Below, piece after piece: positions 36,851-49,269 of a DNA stretch of 64,000 nucleotides. This DNA is from Dickeya fangzhongdai. GTDB lineage: Bacteria; Pseudomonadota; Gammaproteobacteria; Enterobacterales; Enterobacteriaceae. The position numbers and the translations under genes were made by a program. Every line of letters begins with the position of its first letter. Position 1 is the stretch's first letter. A model generated the notes under the pieces. The model saw only the letters and a program-made list of their open reading frames with translations. It did no database searches and was not told the DNA's origin. Location: positions 2,914,001 to 2,978,000 of the forward strand of contig NZ_CP025003.1 of NCBI RefSeq assembly GCF_002812485.1. Reading direction: 5' to 3'.

Positions 36851-37867
36851 TTAACGATGCGCCGCCTGCTGTTGCTCCGCCTTCTCTTCCGCTGCGTCTT
36901 CCTGCGGCACCGTGCCATCGCCGCCTTTAACGCGTTTTGACCACATCGCGGTGATGATCGGCACCAGAACGGAGGTGACAATCACCGACGTCGCCACCAG
37001 CGTGGTGGCGGCCGGCGCCACCGGCTTAAACGCCGGAACCATTTCTGCAATCAGCACCGGCGTCGCCACCGCCGCGCCCGCCGAGCTGGATGCGGCAATG
37101 CCCGCGGTACCGTCACCGCCGCCCAGCACTTTGTCCGCCACTATCAGCGGAATGCCGGTGATAATAATCACCGAAATTCCCAGCAATACCCCCAGCAGCC
37201 CGGTTTGAGCAATGACGCTCAGATCGATGGTATTACCGAGCGCGAAGGCAAAGAACGGGATCAATGTCTGTACCGCACGGCTGAAAAAGTCACGTAATTC
37301 CGGATCCAGATTCCCCAGCGCAAACCCCACCAGAAACGGCAGCACCGCGCCGACAAACACATGCGGTTCAAACGAAGCAATGCCGGCGGTGCCCAGGATC
37401 ACCATCGTCATCAGCGGGCCGGACTCCAGCGACATCAGCACGAACGCGCCCGACTCCTCTTTGGTGCCGTACTGCTGCATGATCGAGGCGTACAACCCGC
37501 CGTTGGTCATGTCCATCGCCGCCACCAACGCCAGCGTGGACAACCCGGCGAAAAATCCCGCTTCCACCCCGTGTTCCGGCAGAATGCGCGAAGCTACCGC
37601 CGCGACGACCCAGGCCACGGCAATTTTCGTTACGACCAGCGTGCCGGATTTACGCAGCACCGTGCCGGTGGCGCTCAGTCGAATCGACGCCCCCATACAG
37701 AAGAACCACACCGCCAGAATCGGCACCGTACCGCTGATCAACCCGTTGGTAAAGGACCCGAAATACTTGCCGGCCCCCGGCGCAAAGGTATGGCACAGCG
37801 CGCCGAGGAACAACGGCACCAGCATCATGCCACCCGGAATCTTTTCGATAGAACGCTTGATATGCAT
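36851..37867 (-). CDS. kdgT: 2-keto-3-deoxygluconate permease KdgT
   Basis: A 338-residue ten-helix permease very close to E. coli KdgT ([20 protein letters not shown], then [20 protein letters not shown]). It imports 2-keto-3-deoxygluconate, an end product of pectin and galacturonate breakdown, by H+ symport. It is a known part of the pectin-catabolic regulon of Dickeya. The start at 37867 follows homology; another ATG lies at 37876. The C-terminal tail is rich in Glu and Gln. A KdgR-type operator and possible CRP site are upstream. Confidence 0.95.
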   Translation of the reverse strand: MHIKRSIEKIPGGMMLVPLFLGALCHTFAPGAGKYFGSFTNGLISGTVPILAVWFFCMGASIRLSATGTVLRKSGTLVVTKIAVAWVVAAVASRILPEHGVEAGFFAGLSTLALVAAMDMTNGGLYASIMQQYGTKEESGAFVLMSLESGPLMTMVILGTAGIASFEPHVFVGAVLPFLVGFALGNLDPELRDFFSRAVQTLIPFFAFALGNTIDLSVIAQTGLLGVLLGISVIIITGIPLIVADKVLGGGDGTAGIAASSSAGAAVATPVLIAEMVPAFKPVAPAATTLVATSVIVTSVLVPIITAMWSKRVKGGDGTVPQEDAAEEKAEQQQAAHR

Positions 37868-38107
37868 AGGATTCATTGCCTGAGAAAGGGACAGAAACCA
37901 TGAGCAATACAGACGCCACCCGTCATGATCCTCATCATGACGGATACCGCCCGTTCAGCCCACCCGAAGGCCGGGCTGCGCCACATCCATGCACATGCAT
38001 CGTCAGCGCGACGACGAAGAAAACGACTCCTGGGGGACACAGCCCATACACTTCTCACTGCTGAAGGTAGTCGTTTAGTCAGGGGATAAAAGTGATCGCC
38101 TGCAAAT

Positions 38108-38129
38108 AAATAAAACAACGTTTCTATTT
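38108..38129 (-). promoter_or_regulatory. Candidate KdgR operator of kdgT
   Basis: AAATAAAACAACGTTTCTAT (from 38108) fits the A/T-rich palindromic KdgR box, with AAAAC and GTTT half-sites flanked by A/T tracts. It lies about 240 bp upstream of kdgT. KdgR is the repressor of pectin catabolism in soft-rot bacteria. The gap 37868-38252 contains no supported gene. Confidence 0.6.
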
Positions 38130-38142
38130 TTACAGATCATTA

Positions 38143-38158
38143 TTTCATTTATGTCACA
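38143..38158 (-). promoter_or_regulatory. Candidate CRP site upstream of kdgT
   Basis: On the minus strand TGTGA-N6-TGAAA matches the CRP consensus TGTGA-N6-TCACA at 8 of 10 positions, just upstream of the KdgR-like box. Catabolite control of pectin genes by CRP is known in Dickeya. It could equally serve the epimerase gene region, but that gene is transcribed away from here. Confidence 0.4.
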
Positions 38159-38252
38159 GTGAAGAGGACGAAATAGACCAAACCTCATCAAACGAGGTGA
38201 AAATATCGTTACGTTCGTCAGCCACGCCACGCACCGACGAACGCTCAGATTC

Positions 38253-38948
38253 TCACTGCCCGTAGTACGCGTTTTTGCCGTGCTTGCGCAGATAGTGTTT
38301 ATCCAGCAACGCCGCCTGCATCGGCTCCAGCGCCGGGGTTAACTGGCGCGAGAAAATGCCCATATAAGCGATCTCTTCCAGCACCACCGCGTTATGCACC
38401 GCGTTATGCGCGTCGGTTCCCCAGGCGAACGGACCGTGCGCATTGACCAGCACCGCCGGGATATCCTGCGGCGACAGGCCGCGCTCGCGGAAAGTGTCTA
38501 CAATGACCTGTCCGGTTTCCCATTCGTAGCGACCGTTGATTTCCGCTTCGGTCATCAACCGGGTACAGGGAATCGGGCCGTAAAAATAATCGGCGTGGGT
38601 GGTGCCCCACGGCGGCAAATCTTTCCCGGCCTGCGCCCAGATGGTGGCATGCCGGGAATGGGTATGGACAATACCGCCCAGCGATGCAAAAGCCAGATAC
38701 AACACGCGGTGGGTGTCGGTATCGGACGAGGGTTTGCGCTGGCCTTCCACCACCCGGCCGGTTTCCAGCTCCACCACCACCATATCCTGCGCAGTCATGA
38801 CGTCGTACTCCACGCCCGAGGGCTTGATCACCATCAGACCACGCTCGCGGTCCACCGCGCTGACATTCCCCCAGGTGAAGGTCACCAACTGATGCCGGGG
38901 CAAAGCCAGATTGGCTTCAAGCACCTGAATTTTCAGTTCTTCCAACAT
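38253..38948 (-). CDS. araD: L-ribulose-5-phosphate 4-epimerase (AraD/SgbE type)
   Basis: A 231-residue class II aldolase-like epimerase. Zinc ligands are in [13 protein letters not shown] (His95, His97) and NAHGPFAWG (His171), and the C-terminus ends [15 protein letters not shown]. It interconverts L-ribulose-5-P and D-xylulose-5-P. Segments such as [13 protein letters not shown] and [14 protein letters not shown] are closer to SgbE than to AraD. AGGAGG seven bases before ATG 38948 (another ATG directly precedes it) supports the start. It stands alone: no araBA, ula or sgb kinase genes are adjacent. Confidence 0.9.
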   Translation of the reverse strand: MLEELKIQVLEANLALPRHQLVTFTWGNVSAVDRERGLMVIKPSGVEYDVMTAQDMVVVELETGRVVEGQRKPSSDTDTHRVLYLAFASLGGIVHTHSRHATIWAQAGKDLPPWGTTHADYFYGPIPCTRLMTEAEINGRYEWETGQVIVDTFRERGLSPQDIPAVLVNAHGPFAWGTDAHNAVHNAVVLEEIAYMGIFSRQLTPALEPMQAALLDKHYLRKHGKNAYYGQ

Positions 38949-39278
38949 CATCCGCCCTCCTGTGTGATTTGCTTTATTCTCACTTCCGGCTACCGGCGCA
39001 GGTATGGGCTGAATGGCTGAAAAGCAGGCTGCGTTCTGCTGGGACCACAGGAAAGGGATCGAGCCGACACGGGCTTTTGACAAAAGATGGGCAAACGCCG
39101 TCAGGGCACTGTGAATTAAGAGTTTTTCACCTGTTACGGCCCCAGCCGGTAATTATACTGGCAGCCAGGTAACACACAGCAGGTAACCGCGATGTCATAA
39201 GCTGACTTCGGGTTACGACAAGATTTTCCATGCCTGCGGTTATGCAGATCATGGAACGAGAACAACAGGAGAATAACC
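38949..39278. other. 330-bp gap between epimerase and osmB, with a candidate osmB promoter
   Basis: No gene is supported here. TATACT at 39154-39159 is a good -10 for osmB, about 120 bp upstream of its ATG, and lacks a clear -35, as expected for a sigma-S promoter. In E. coli osmB is driven by RpoS and RcsB; no RcsB box could be assigned with confidence. Confidence 0.35.
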
Positions 39279-39494
39279 ATGCAAATCAATAAAAAATTTA
39301 CAGCAGCCGTACTGGCTATGGTGATAGTCAGCACGCTGGCGGGCTGCGCGGGCATGAACAAGCGTCAGCGTAATACCGCCATCGGCGCCGGCATCGGCGC
39401 ACTCGGCGGCGCGGTGCTGACCAACGGCAGCGCGCTCGGCACCGTTGGCGGCGCAGCGGTGGGCGGCGTCATCGGTCACCAGACCACCAAATAA
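39279..39494 (+). CDS. osmB: Osmotically inducible lipoprotein OsmB
   Basis: A 71-residue lipoprotein. The signal peptide ends in the lipobox LAGC (Cys23), and KRQRNTAIGAGIGALGGAVL, with GGAAVGGVIGHQ, is the glycine-zipper core shared with E. coli OsmB. It is probably an outer-membrane lipoprotein of osmotic and stationary-phase stress. AGGAG-type sequence (CAGGAG) lies eight bases before the ATG. The neighbour order osmB-yciH-pyrF is that of E. coli. Confidence 0.95.
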   Translation: MQINKKFTAAVLAMVIVSTLAGCAGMNKRQRNTAIGAGIGALGGAVLTNGSALGTVGGAAVGGVIGHQTTK

Positions 39495-39512
39495 CTCGCG
39501 CCACAAAATCAA

Positions 39513-39534
39513 ACAGGCTCCCGCGGGAGCCTGT
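39513..39534 (+). terminator. Terminator after osmB
   Basis: ACAGGCTCCCG and CGGGAGCCTGT form a perfect 11-bp palindrome, followed within five bases by TTTT. It lies between convergent osmB and yciH. Confidence 0.75.
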
Positions 39535-39577
39535 ACTGTTTTCACTCTTCAGCCAGCATATCGCGGCGCAGCATGAC

Positions 39578-39904
39578 TTAACCCCCGGCCAGCTTGACCT
39601 TCATGCCTTTGGCTTCTAGCAGCAGTTTGAGTTGATCGCGCTTGTCGCCCTGGATTTCGATCACGCCATCCTTCAGCGCGCCGCCGCAGCCACACTTCTT
39701 TTTCAATTCCGCCGCCAACGTTTCCAGCGCCGCGTCATCCAGATCGATACCGGTAATCAGGCACACGCCCTTACCCTTGCGTCCGCTGGTCTGACGCTGA
39801 ATCCGAACAATACCGTCCCCTTTCGGACGGGCCGCTTTTGCTGCGGGCTCATCAATACGCCCGGTTGCGGTGGAATACACCAGACGGCTGTTGTCGTCAC
39901 GCAT
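39578..39904 (-). CDS. yciH: SUI1/eIF1-like translation factor YciH
   Basis: A 108-residue protein of the SUI1 (eIF1) family with the conserved block GVCLITGIDL and KKKCGCGGALKDGVIEIQGD. It is thought to influence start-codon fidelity in bacteria. Its ATG overlaps the pyrF stop (TAATG), so it is coupled to pyrF, as in E. coli. Confidence 0.95.
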   Translation of the reverse strand: MRDDNSRLVYSTATGRIDEPAAKAARPKGDGIVRIQRQTSGRKGKGVCLITGIDLDDAALETLAAELKKKCGCGGALKDGVIEIQGDKRDQLKLLLEAKGMKVKLAGG

Positions 39905-40662
39905 TATTGGCCTCCCAGCGAAGCCAGAATAGTTTTCAGCGTCTGGGCTGGCTCGGCAGACTGCGTAATCGGACGACCAATCACCATGTAATCCACCCCG
40001 GCCTGCTGCGCCTGCTGCGGCGTCATAATGCGGCGCTGATCGCCCGCATCGCTGCCCGCCGGGCGAATCCCCGGCGTCACCAGTCGGAAATCCGCGCCGC
40101 AGGCCTGCTTCAACCGCACGGCCTCATGGGCGGAACACACCACGCCATCCAGACCGCATTGTTGCGTCAGCCGCGCCAGTTTCTCCGCCTGCTCCGCGGG
40201 TGACAGGGTAATCCCCAGCCCCTGCAGATCCGCGTCATCCATGCTGGTCAGCACCGTCACCGCAATCAGCAGCGGCGCATCGCTGCCAAACGGCGTCAGC
40301 GCTTCACGCGCCGCCGTCATCATACGTGCGCCGCCGCTGGCGTGCACATTGACCATCCACACTCCCAGCTCCGCAGCGGCGGCTACGGCTCTGGCCGTGG
40401 TATTGGGAATATCGTGAAACTTGAGATCGAGAAACACCTCAAAGCCGCGTTGTTGCAGGTCCTTGACCAACTGCGGCCCAAACAGCGTGAACATCTCTTT
40501 GCCGACCTTCAACCGGCAGTCTTTCGGGTCGATGCGATCGACAAAGTCATAGGCCGCACGCTGATCGGCATAATCCAGCGCAACAATAATCGGAGAACCT
40601 GTAACCGTGGTATTCGAAGAGGTGTTTGAGCCGTTCACTGGTATGATCCCGTCGTTAAGCAT
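39904..40662 (-). CDS. pyrF: Orotidine 5'-phosphate decarboxylase
   Basis: A 252-residue TIM-barrel enzyme performing the last step of UMP synthesis. The catalytic block [17 protein letters not shown] contains the Lys/Asp network, and [11 protein letters not shown] and [18 protein letters not shown] are conserved phosphate-binding segments. The N-terminus is about 7 residues longer than in E. coli, and no clear ribosome site precedes ATG 40662, so the true start could be slightly downstream. It overlaps yciH. Confidence 0.96.
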   Translation of the reverse strand: MLNDGIIPVNGSNTSSNTTVTGSPIIVALDYADQRAAYDFVDRIDPKDCRLKVGKEMFTLFGPQLVKDLQQRGFEVFLDLKFHDIPNTTARAVAAAAELGVWMVNVHASGGARMMTAAREALTPFGSDAPLLIAVTVLTSMDDADLQGLGITLSPAEQAEKLARLTQQCGLDGVVCSAHEAVRLKQACGADFRLVTPGIRPAGSDAGDQRRIMTPQQAQQAGVDYMVIGRPITQSAEPAQTLKTILASLGGQ

Positions 40663-40815
40663 GAGTGAGTTAAATCATTTCCGCCGCGCATTCTACCCGC
40701 CCCTGCCGGTAAATGCCAAACCGCGCGATAGCCTGACCGACGCGCCGGGCGGCAGGCTCATTAGTATGTTGTAACTAACAAGCCGGACGACAAACCACGA
40801 CGCACGACGGGGAGT

Positions 40816-41985
40816 CTATTCCCCGTCCAGCCCCCGGATAGGTTTCACGCTGGCCCAGGTGCGACAGGAAGGGCAATGCCAGTAGAGCGACTGCGACGTG
40901 AAGCCGCATTTGTGACAGCGATAGCGCGGTTTGGACTGAATCTGCTCGCCAACCATGTTGCGCAGCACCAGCAGGCTTTCCTTAGCGCGGCCATCTTCCG
41001 CTTCACGCTGGTGGTAATCGATCAACCGATGGAACACCCGCATGGTGGGATGACGCTGCAACTGGCGGGTGACGTAAGTCTGGGCCGATTCGCTACTTTC
41101 GTACTGTTCGAGCACATCAGCCATCATCAGGTCCGCGGTGGAACCGCTTTTCTCTTCAACGCAGCGACGCAGAAACGCCGCCCAGTTTTCCGGCTGCTGT
41201 AAGTGACGATAGCACTCCTGCAGCATTGGCAGCGTTTCACTGACCAACTCCGTATCCTGCTCCAGAACCTGCTGCAGCACGGCGACAGCCTGGGCATAAT
41301 TTTGCTGCGCCATATAGATACGCCCCAGCATGATAGACACGCGGGCGCACTGGTTATCCGCAGCGGAGGCCTTTTTCAGCATCGCCATCGCCTTGTCGAG
41401 ATCATCGCTGCCCATCGCCTGTAGCGACTGCTCGCAATAGAAATGGGCGATTTCGCTGCGCAACTGCGTTTTGCCCAGTTTGACCAGTTTTTCGGCGGTA
41501 TCGATGGCGTTCGGCCAGTCGCTGGTGGACTGGTGAATCTGCAGCAGTTGCTGTAACGCACTGACGCGAAAGTCTTCTTCGTCTACCAGTTGTTTGAAGA
41601 TTTCTTCGGCGCGGTCGTACAGCCCGGCAACCATGTAATCGCGCCCCAGTTGCTGCACCGCCAGCAGTCGCTGTTCAAAACTGAGGGAAGCGCTTTCGGT
41701 CAGCGCCTGATGAATGCGGATGGCGCGATCCACCTCGCCGCGCGAGCGGAACAGATTGCCGAGGGTCAGGTGAGCTTCGAAGGTGTTGCTGTCATCCTTG
41801 AGCATGTCGAGGAACAGCTCGACGGCCTTATCCTGCTGGTTGGACAACAGAAAGTTAACCCCGGTGACGTATTCGCGCGACAGGCGGTTGGTTTCGTCCT
41901 GTTTGTCCTGCTGTGCACTCCTGCGCCCCATATACCAGCCATAGGCGGCGGCAACCGGCAGCAACAGAAACAGCAGTTCTAGCAT
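40816..41985 (-). CDS. lapB: LPS assembly regulator LapB (YciM)
   Basis: A 389-residue protein: an N-terminal membrane anchor (MLELLFLLLPVAAAYGWYMG), about nine TPR repeats, and a C-terminal rubredoxin-like zinc module (CHKCGFTSQSLYWHCPSC). LapB brings LpxC to FtsH for degradation and so sets LPS synthesis. It follows lapA by 11 bp, forming the usual lapAB operon. Confidence 0.96.
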   Translation of the reverse strand: MLELLFLLLPVAAAYGWYMGRRSAQQDKQDETNRLSREYVTGVNFLLSNQQDKAVELFLDMLKDDSNTFEAHLTLGNLFRSRGEVDRAIRIHQALTESASLSFEQRLLAVQQLGRDYMVAGLYDRAEEIFKQLVDEEDFRVSALQQLLQIHQSTSDWPNAIDTAEKLVKLGKTQLRSEIAHFYCEQSLQAMGSDDLDKAMAMLKKASAADNQCARVSIMLGRIYMAQQNYAQAVAVLQQVLEQDTELVSETLPMLQECYRHLQQPENWAAFLRRCVEEKSGSTADLMMADVLEQYESSESAQTYVTRQLQRHPTMRVFHRLIDYHQREAEDGRAKESLLVLRNMVGEQIQSKPRYRCHKCGFTSQSLYWHCPSCRTWASVKPIRGLDGE

Positions 41986-41996
41986 GGAAGCGATCC

Positions 41997-42305
41997 TTAG
42001 TGGGTAGCTGACTCAGCGGAGGGGGCGCTGCTGGCGTTCTCCGGGGCAGGCAGTTGCTGCTCAAGACGTTTGATTTTACGTTGTTCGCGCCCCAGCGCAA
42101 TGCGCAGACGCAGATAAAACAGGCCGCAGATCACCCAGCCGAGCGCAAAACCGGCGGCAAATAGCGTCGCCAGCAACGTCGACAACCGGTATTCCCCCTG
42201 CGCCAGCAGATAGTTGAAGGTAATAACCTGATCGTTATGCGCTCCCAGCGTGATCGATACGATGAATACCGCCAGCACCAGAAAAAAAATCAGCATATAT
42301 TTCAC
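41997..42305 (-). CDS. lapA: Inner-membrane protein LapA (YciS)
   Basis: A 102-residue protein with two N-terminal membrane helices (about residues 3-22 and 43-66) and a charged coiled-coil tail (LGREQRKIKRLEQQLPAP), as in E. coli LapA. It helps LapB in LPS assembly. It is the first gene of lapAB. Confidence 0.94.
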   Translation of the reverse strand: MKYMLIFFLVLAVFIVSITLGAHNDQVITFNYLLAQGEYRLSTLLATLFAAGFALGWVICGLFYLRLRIALGREQRKIKRLEQQLPAPENASSAPSAESATH

Positions 42306-42454
42306 GTTCGCTTCCTGTGATATCGCCTTAAACGGATGAATTATGCCAAATTTCGGCAGTGAACCCTATTAACTTAACATTTCCTCATCGGAGGGGAAAC
42401 GCTAACGGGAATAGCGGAGGGAAAAACGGATGACGGCGCACAGCGAGCGATGTG

Positions 42455-42489
42455 CAGAAGGATGTCGGACCAACGCCGGCATCCTTCTG
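42455..42489 (-). terminator. Long hairpin after pgpB
   Basis: CAGAAGGATGtCGG (42455-42468) and CCGgCATCCTTCTG (42476-42489) form a 14-position stem with one mismatch and a 7-base loop, 18 bp after the pgpB stop. There is no U-run, so it is either a weak terminator or mRNA-stabilising. The 202-bp gap contains no gene. Confidence 0.55.
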
Positions 42490-42507
42490 TTCGACGAACG
42501 TGACCGC

Positions 42508-43278
42508 TCAGGCGTCCGGGCGTGCAGGCTTGTGATAGGTTGCGGCCTGCGGCACAGCGGCGGCGAACAACGGACCACACCAACGCTGCGCCAGCCACAC
42601 GGCAACCACCGCCAACCCGGCGCTAATCAGGGTGGCGGTCGCCAAATCCTGCGGCCAGTGCATCCCCAGCGCCAGTCGGCTGCCGATAACACTGTTCGCC
42701 CACAAGATAGTTAACAATACCGTCACATAATGACGTCGGGTCCACAGCAATCCTACCGCCAGCAACGCCCAGGTGGCGGCAAACATGGCATGACCGGACG
42801 GGAAAGAATAATCAGCCTGTTCCTGCCAATGCTGACGCTGCCACGGCGGCAGTTGTGATTCCTGCTGCAGTTGCTGTTCCAACAGGCTGGCGCGCGCGCT
42901 GGCCGGCAGTGAATAAAAATAGCGGTCATCCACCTGGTGCGCCTGTTCCAGCCAGACTACGAACGGCCGGGCTTCCTGCGTCCAGTTTTTCATGACCGAT
43001 TTAACGCCCTGCCCCAGCGCCACGCAGGCGAGCAGTATCGCTACCAACACCAACGCCGGGCGAATACGCACCCGCAGCAACCATAAAAACCAGGCCGACA
43101 ACACCACGCTGGTCAGTATTCCCCAGGGCGCCGACACGGTTTCCGTCATCCAGAACAAGGGCTTAAGCCACCACCCCGACACGGTCGGCTGCCACTGCCA
43201 TCCCGTCGTCCAGACCAACACGGGCAACACCATCAATGATATTGTGCCAATCAGAATGCGGCTGACCAGGTCGTGCAT
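42508..43278 (-). CDS. pgpB: Phosphatidylglycerophosphatase B / undecaprenyl-pyrophosphate phosphatase
   Basis: A 256-residue PAP2-family phosphatase with six membrane helices. The three active-site motifs are KNWTQEARPF (KxxxxxxRP), FPSGHAMFA (PSGH) and SRLALGMHWPQD (SRxxxxxHxxxD). It dephosphorylates phosphatidylglycerophosphate and undecaprenyl pyrophosphate at the periplasmic face. AGGGAG before the ATG at 43278 supports the start. It is divergent from ribA. Confidence 0.95.
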   Translation of the reverse strand: MHDLVSRILIGTISLMVLPVLVWTTGWQWQPTVSGWWLKPLFWMTETVSAPWGILTSVVLSAWFLWLLRVRIRPALVLVAILLACVALGQGVKSVMKNWTQEARPFVVWLEQAHQVDDRYFYSLPASARASLLEQQLQQESQLPPWQRQHWQEQADYSFPSGHAMFAATWALLAVGLLWTRRHYVTVLLTILWANSVIGSRLALGMHWPQDLATATLISAGLAVVAVWLAQRWCGPLFAAAVPQAATYHKPARPDA

Positions 43279-43533
43279 TATTTCTCCCTATAATTCAGCA
43301 GGATATTAGAACAAAATTTTCACAATTTTATCAAAAAAGGGGACATCAGTTGTCAGTATGACGTAAAATACTTGTCAGTTATGTCAACGACACCACGATT
43401 ATCCCGAATCATTCAGCCACCGGTCAGCGAACGGCTGACCACCCCGCTGCCGGGGTTATAGCCCGGTGACGTCGATACGTAATTCTCTTCCTGTGAGGAA
43501 CGGGAATTCATCATTTATGCGTTGGAGATTAAC

Positions 43534-44127
43534 ATGCAGCTAAAACGGGTGGCGGAAGCCAAACTACCCACCCCGTGGGGCGATTTCCTGATGGTAGGAT
43601 TCGAGGAAACGGCGACCGGGCGCGATCACCTGGCGTTGGTTTATGGCGATATTTCCAGTCCCGAACCAGTACTGGCCAGAGTACACTCTGAATGTTTGAC
43701 CGGTGATGCACTGTTTAGCCTGCGTTGTGATTGCGGTTTTCAACTGGAAGCTGCCCTGAATCACATTGCCGAAGAAGGACGCGGCGTACTGCTGTATCAC
43801 CGTCAGGAAGGGCGCAACATCGGGCTGTTGAACAAGATCCGGGCTTATGCCTTGCAGGATCAGGGCGCCGACACGGTGGAAGCCAACCATCAACTGGGCT
43901 TTGCCGCTGACGAGCGTGACTTCACGCTGTGCGCCGACATGTTCAAACTGTTGAACGTGGAAGCGGTACGTCTGCTCACCAACAACCCGAAAAAGGTGGC
44001 GATCCTGAGCGAAGCGGGCATCAACATCGTGGAACGCGTGCCGCTGATTGTCGGCCGCAACCCGAAAAACGAGCATTATCTGGCGACCAAAGCGGCCAAG
44101 ATGGGCCACCTGCTGGACACCGAATAA
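43534..44127 (+). CDS. ribA: GTP cyclohydrolase II
   Basis: A 197-residue enzyme catalysing the first committed step of riboflavin synthesis. The zinc site is [20 protein letters not shown] (three cysteines), and [17 protein letters not shown] is the GTP/Arg block. GGAG six bases before ATG 43534 ([16 protein letters not shown]) fixes the start; an in-frame codon at 43522 is less likely. Divergent from pgpB, convergent with oppA. Confidence 0.97.
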   Translation: MQLKRVAEAKLPTPWGDFLMVGFEETATGRDHLALVYGDISSPEPVLARVHSECLTGDALFSLRCDCGFQLEAALNHIAEEGRGVLLYHRQEGRNIGLLNKIRAYALQDQGADTVEANHQLGFAADERDFTLCADMFKLLNVEAVRLLTNNPKKVAILSEAGINIVERVPLIVGRNPKNEHYLATKAAKMGHLLDTE

Positions 44128-44153
44128 GTATCATCACCAAATACGTGCCATCT

Positions 44154-44177
44154 CGCCAGGCGGTCGCCCGCCTGGCG
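44154..44177. terminator. GC-rich hairpin between ribA and oppA
   Basis: CGCCAGGCGG and CCGCCTGGCG form a perfect 10-bp stem with a 4-base loop between convergent genes. It lacks a U-run. Probable shared terminator. Confidence 0.6.
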
Positions 44178-44185
44178 TGTCATCA

Positions 44186-45805
44186 TCAATGCTTGATAAT
44201 GTAAATATCCTTACTGTAGTAATCCCCTTTCAAATCGGGTTGGAACCCGCCCACATACGGCTTCACCATCTGGCTGCGCACGTAGTAGTAAATCGGGATC
44301 AGCGGCATCTGCTGTTGCAGGATAGCCTCCGCCTGATGATAGAGTTTGCTGCGGTCATCCAGCGACGACGCTTTCACCGCTTTATCCAGCACCTCGTCAT
44401 AGGCTTTATCATTGAATTTGCCGGTGTTGTTGCTGTCGTTGGTGCGCAGGGTATCGAAATAGGTCGTCGGCTCGTTATAGTCGGCGCCCCAGGAGCTTCT
44501 CACCACCTCGAAGTTGCCGGTACGAGAGGTATCCAGCAGCGTTTTCCATTCCTGATTCAACAAGGTGGCTTCCGCGCCGAGATTCTGCTTCCACATTGAC
44601 GCGGCGGCGATGGCGATCTTCTGGTGCGATTCGGAGGTGTTGTACAGCAACTGGAATTTCAGCGGATGGCTGTCGTCGTAGCCCGCTTCCTTCAGCAATT
44701 TTTTCGCTTCTGCATTGCGCTGCTGCTGCGTCCAAGCGGCCCATTCCGGCTGGTTGCTGGTATAGCCGGCCATACCGCGCGGCACATAGTTATAAGCCGG
44801 CACCTGGCCTTGCCCCAGCACCTTGTCGGCAATCACGCTCTTATCCAGCGCCAGATCCAGCGCGCGTCTGACTCGTGCGTCATTAAACGGCGGTTTCTGA
44901 GTATTGAAGCGGTAGAGGTAAGTTGAGAGATAAGGCGTGACTTTCACTTCATTCGGCAATTCTTCTTTCAGCGATTTAAACAACTGATTGGGCATAGTGT
45001 AAGTCGCGTCCACTTCCCCGGCTTTATAGCGGTTCACTTCGGCGGTGTTGGAGACAATTACCAGATACGTCACCTTGTTCAGCACGGTGTGGGCATTATC
45101 CCAATAGTTGGGGTTACGCTTGGCGGTGATGCGCTCGTTAACCACCCACTCGGAGGGAATAAACGGGCCGCTGCCGACAAAATTGGCGGTCTGGGTCCAC
45201 TTGTCGCCGAATTTCTCAATCGCCGCTTTAGGGACGGTGATCATCACATAGTGATCCACCATCGGCAGAAAATAGGACAGCGGCTGATCCAGCGTTACCT
45301 GTACGGTCTGTTTGTCCAGCGCCTTGATGCCCAGTTCCTGCGGGCTCTTTTTGCCGTCGATGATGTCGGCGGCGTTCAGCACATGCATACTGCTGACATA
45401 TGTTTGGTACGGCGACAATGTTTTGGGATCCACCAGACGCTGCCAGCTGAACACCACGTCATCGGCGGTGATCGGGCTGCCGTCCGACCATTTCAACCCC
45501 GGGCGCAGATGGAAAGTCCAGACCTGGTTATCTTTATTTTCCCAGCGATCCGCCAGGCCCGGCATCACGGAGCCGTCATCGCGCACCGACACCAGTTTTT
45601 CGAAAAAATCGTGGATCAGGTTACCTTCTACGTCGCTTTCCACTTTATGCGGGTCCAGCGACGCGGGTTCAGAACCGTTGGCGCGCACCAGTTCCTGTTT
45701 ATCCGCCAGTTGTACGCCGGCAGGCACCACAGCCGCCTGTACCGAAACCGCAGTAAGGCTCAATACACCCAGTATTGATGCCAGCCAACCCTTGTCTATC
45801 GTCAT
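44186..45805 (-). CDS. Periplasmic oligopeptide-binding protein (OppA/MppA type)
   Basis: A 539-residue SBP_bac_5 protein with a signal peptide (ASILGVLSLTAVSVQA). It matches OppA and MppA throughout: ANGSEPASLDPHKVESDVEG, the hinge-proximal VGSGPFIPSEW, and SSWGADYNEPTTYFDT. It binds oligopeptides or murein tripeptide for an Opp-type ABC importer. No oppBCDF genes lie nearby, so it must use a transporter encoded elsewhere, as MppA does in E. coli. Its upstream region begins with an inverted-end repeat only 21 bp from the ATG, so the promoter may lie inside or beyond the repeat. Confidence 0.92.
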   Translation of the reverse strand: MTIDKGWLASILGVLSLTAVSVQAAVVPAGVQLADKQELVRANGSEPASLDPHKVESDVEGNLIHDFFEKLVSVRDDGSVMPGLADRWENKDNQVWTFHLRPGLKWSDGSPITADDVVFSWQRLVDPKTLSPYQTYVSSMHVLNAADIIDGKKSPQELGIKALDKQTVQVTLDQPLSYFLPMVDHYVMITVPKAAIEKFGDKWTQTANFVGSGPFIPSEWVVNERITAKRNPNYWDNAHTVLNKVTYLVIVSNTAEVNRYKAGEVDATYTMPNQLFKSLKEELPNEVKVTPYLSTYLYRFNTQKPPFNDARVRRALDLALDKSVIADKVLGQGQVPAYNYVPRGMAGYTSNQPEWAAWTQQQRNAEAKKLLKEAGYDDSHPLKFQLLYNTSESHQKIAIAAASMWKQNLGAEATLLNQEWKTLLDTSRTGNFEVVRSSWGADYNEPTTYFDTLRTNDSNNTGKFNDKAYDEVLDKAVKASSLDDRSKLYHQAEAILQQQMPLIPIYYYVRSQMVKPYVGGFQPDLKGDYYSKDIYIIKH

Positions 45806-45825
45806 TCCTTGCTCCTCTATCCCGC

Positions 45826-46040
45826 CATACTTCAGGTTACAGGTGCGTTGGCTTGGTGACTCGCCTTCTCAGGTCCGCGTTCAACGCTGCTTCCCCCACT
45901 CACGTCTGTCGCCAACTCACGGGGGATTCGCTGCGTCGCCGCGTTACAAAGCTTGTAATGCGCCTTGCCCTGAAGGACCAACGCATATGCTGCTCAAAAC
46001 GCGAGCGTTTTATCCTACAACTCGAACTATTTGGGGTGTG
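45826..46040. repeat. ~215-bp inverted-end repeat upstream of oppA (copy A)
   Basis: The right portion (CCTGAAGGACCAACGC, then AAAACGCGAGCGTTTTATCC) closely matches copy B at 55816-56089, and the ends are imperfect inverted repeats (GGTTACAGG near the left, CCTACAACTCGAA near the right). It contains an AAAACG/CGTTTT hairpin and no gene. It fills most of the 404-bp gap between oppA and acnA. The remainder, 46041-46209, holds nothing I can name. Confidence 0.7.
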
Positions 46041-46209
46041 ATAATTTTATGTTATGAATCATGGCATTAAGCCATGAAACACTAATACTGCATCCGGACG
46101 GTCAGTACAAGTGCACAATGCACAATTCCCGTGGCACCGCCACAATGGCAAAAAATCAGCCCCCGGATGGAGGCTGATGGTAGACAGAAGACAGGGGGCC
46201 GTTCAGGCG

Positions 46210-48903
<2,694 letters not shown>

Positions 48904-49269
48904 GATTTCTCCCCGACAGGCAACCTGCACGGCGGACACACGTCAGCGAACGCCACACAGATATGGCTGCAAAATGATCAGATGGCTAAAAACCATCGGT
49001 GTTGCATCGCCTTACGGCGATAGGTATCGCTTATTTAAAGATAACACAAACTGTGATTAACGCATTTGCAACATATTGGATAGCAAGATAAGCCACACGC
49101 GAGAGTGAATATTCCCGCGATGCAACCGATAACAACAGAAAGGAGACAGTTTATCCCTGGACAAGGATGTCGGGAGAAAGCGATGGCCCGGCAGTACGTT
49201 GATTTCACAGCACTCTTATCTTGCGATGCCGCGCACAGCCAGCCCTACTGATTTATTGCAATATGATTT

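Noticed and set aside
37876..38118. Small genes in the kdgT-araD gap
   Set aside because: Open frames there are short, lack ribosome sites and have compositions unlike proteins; regulatory sites explain the region better.
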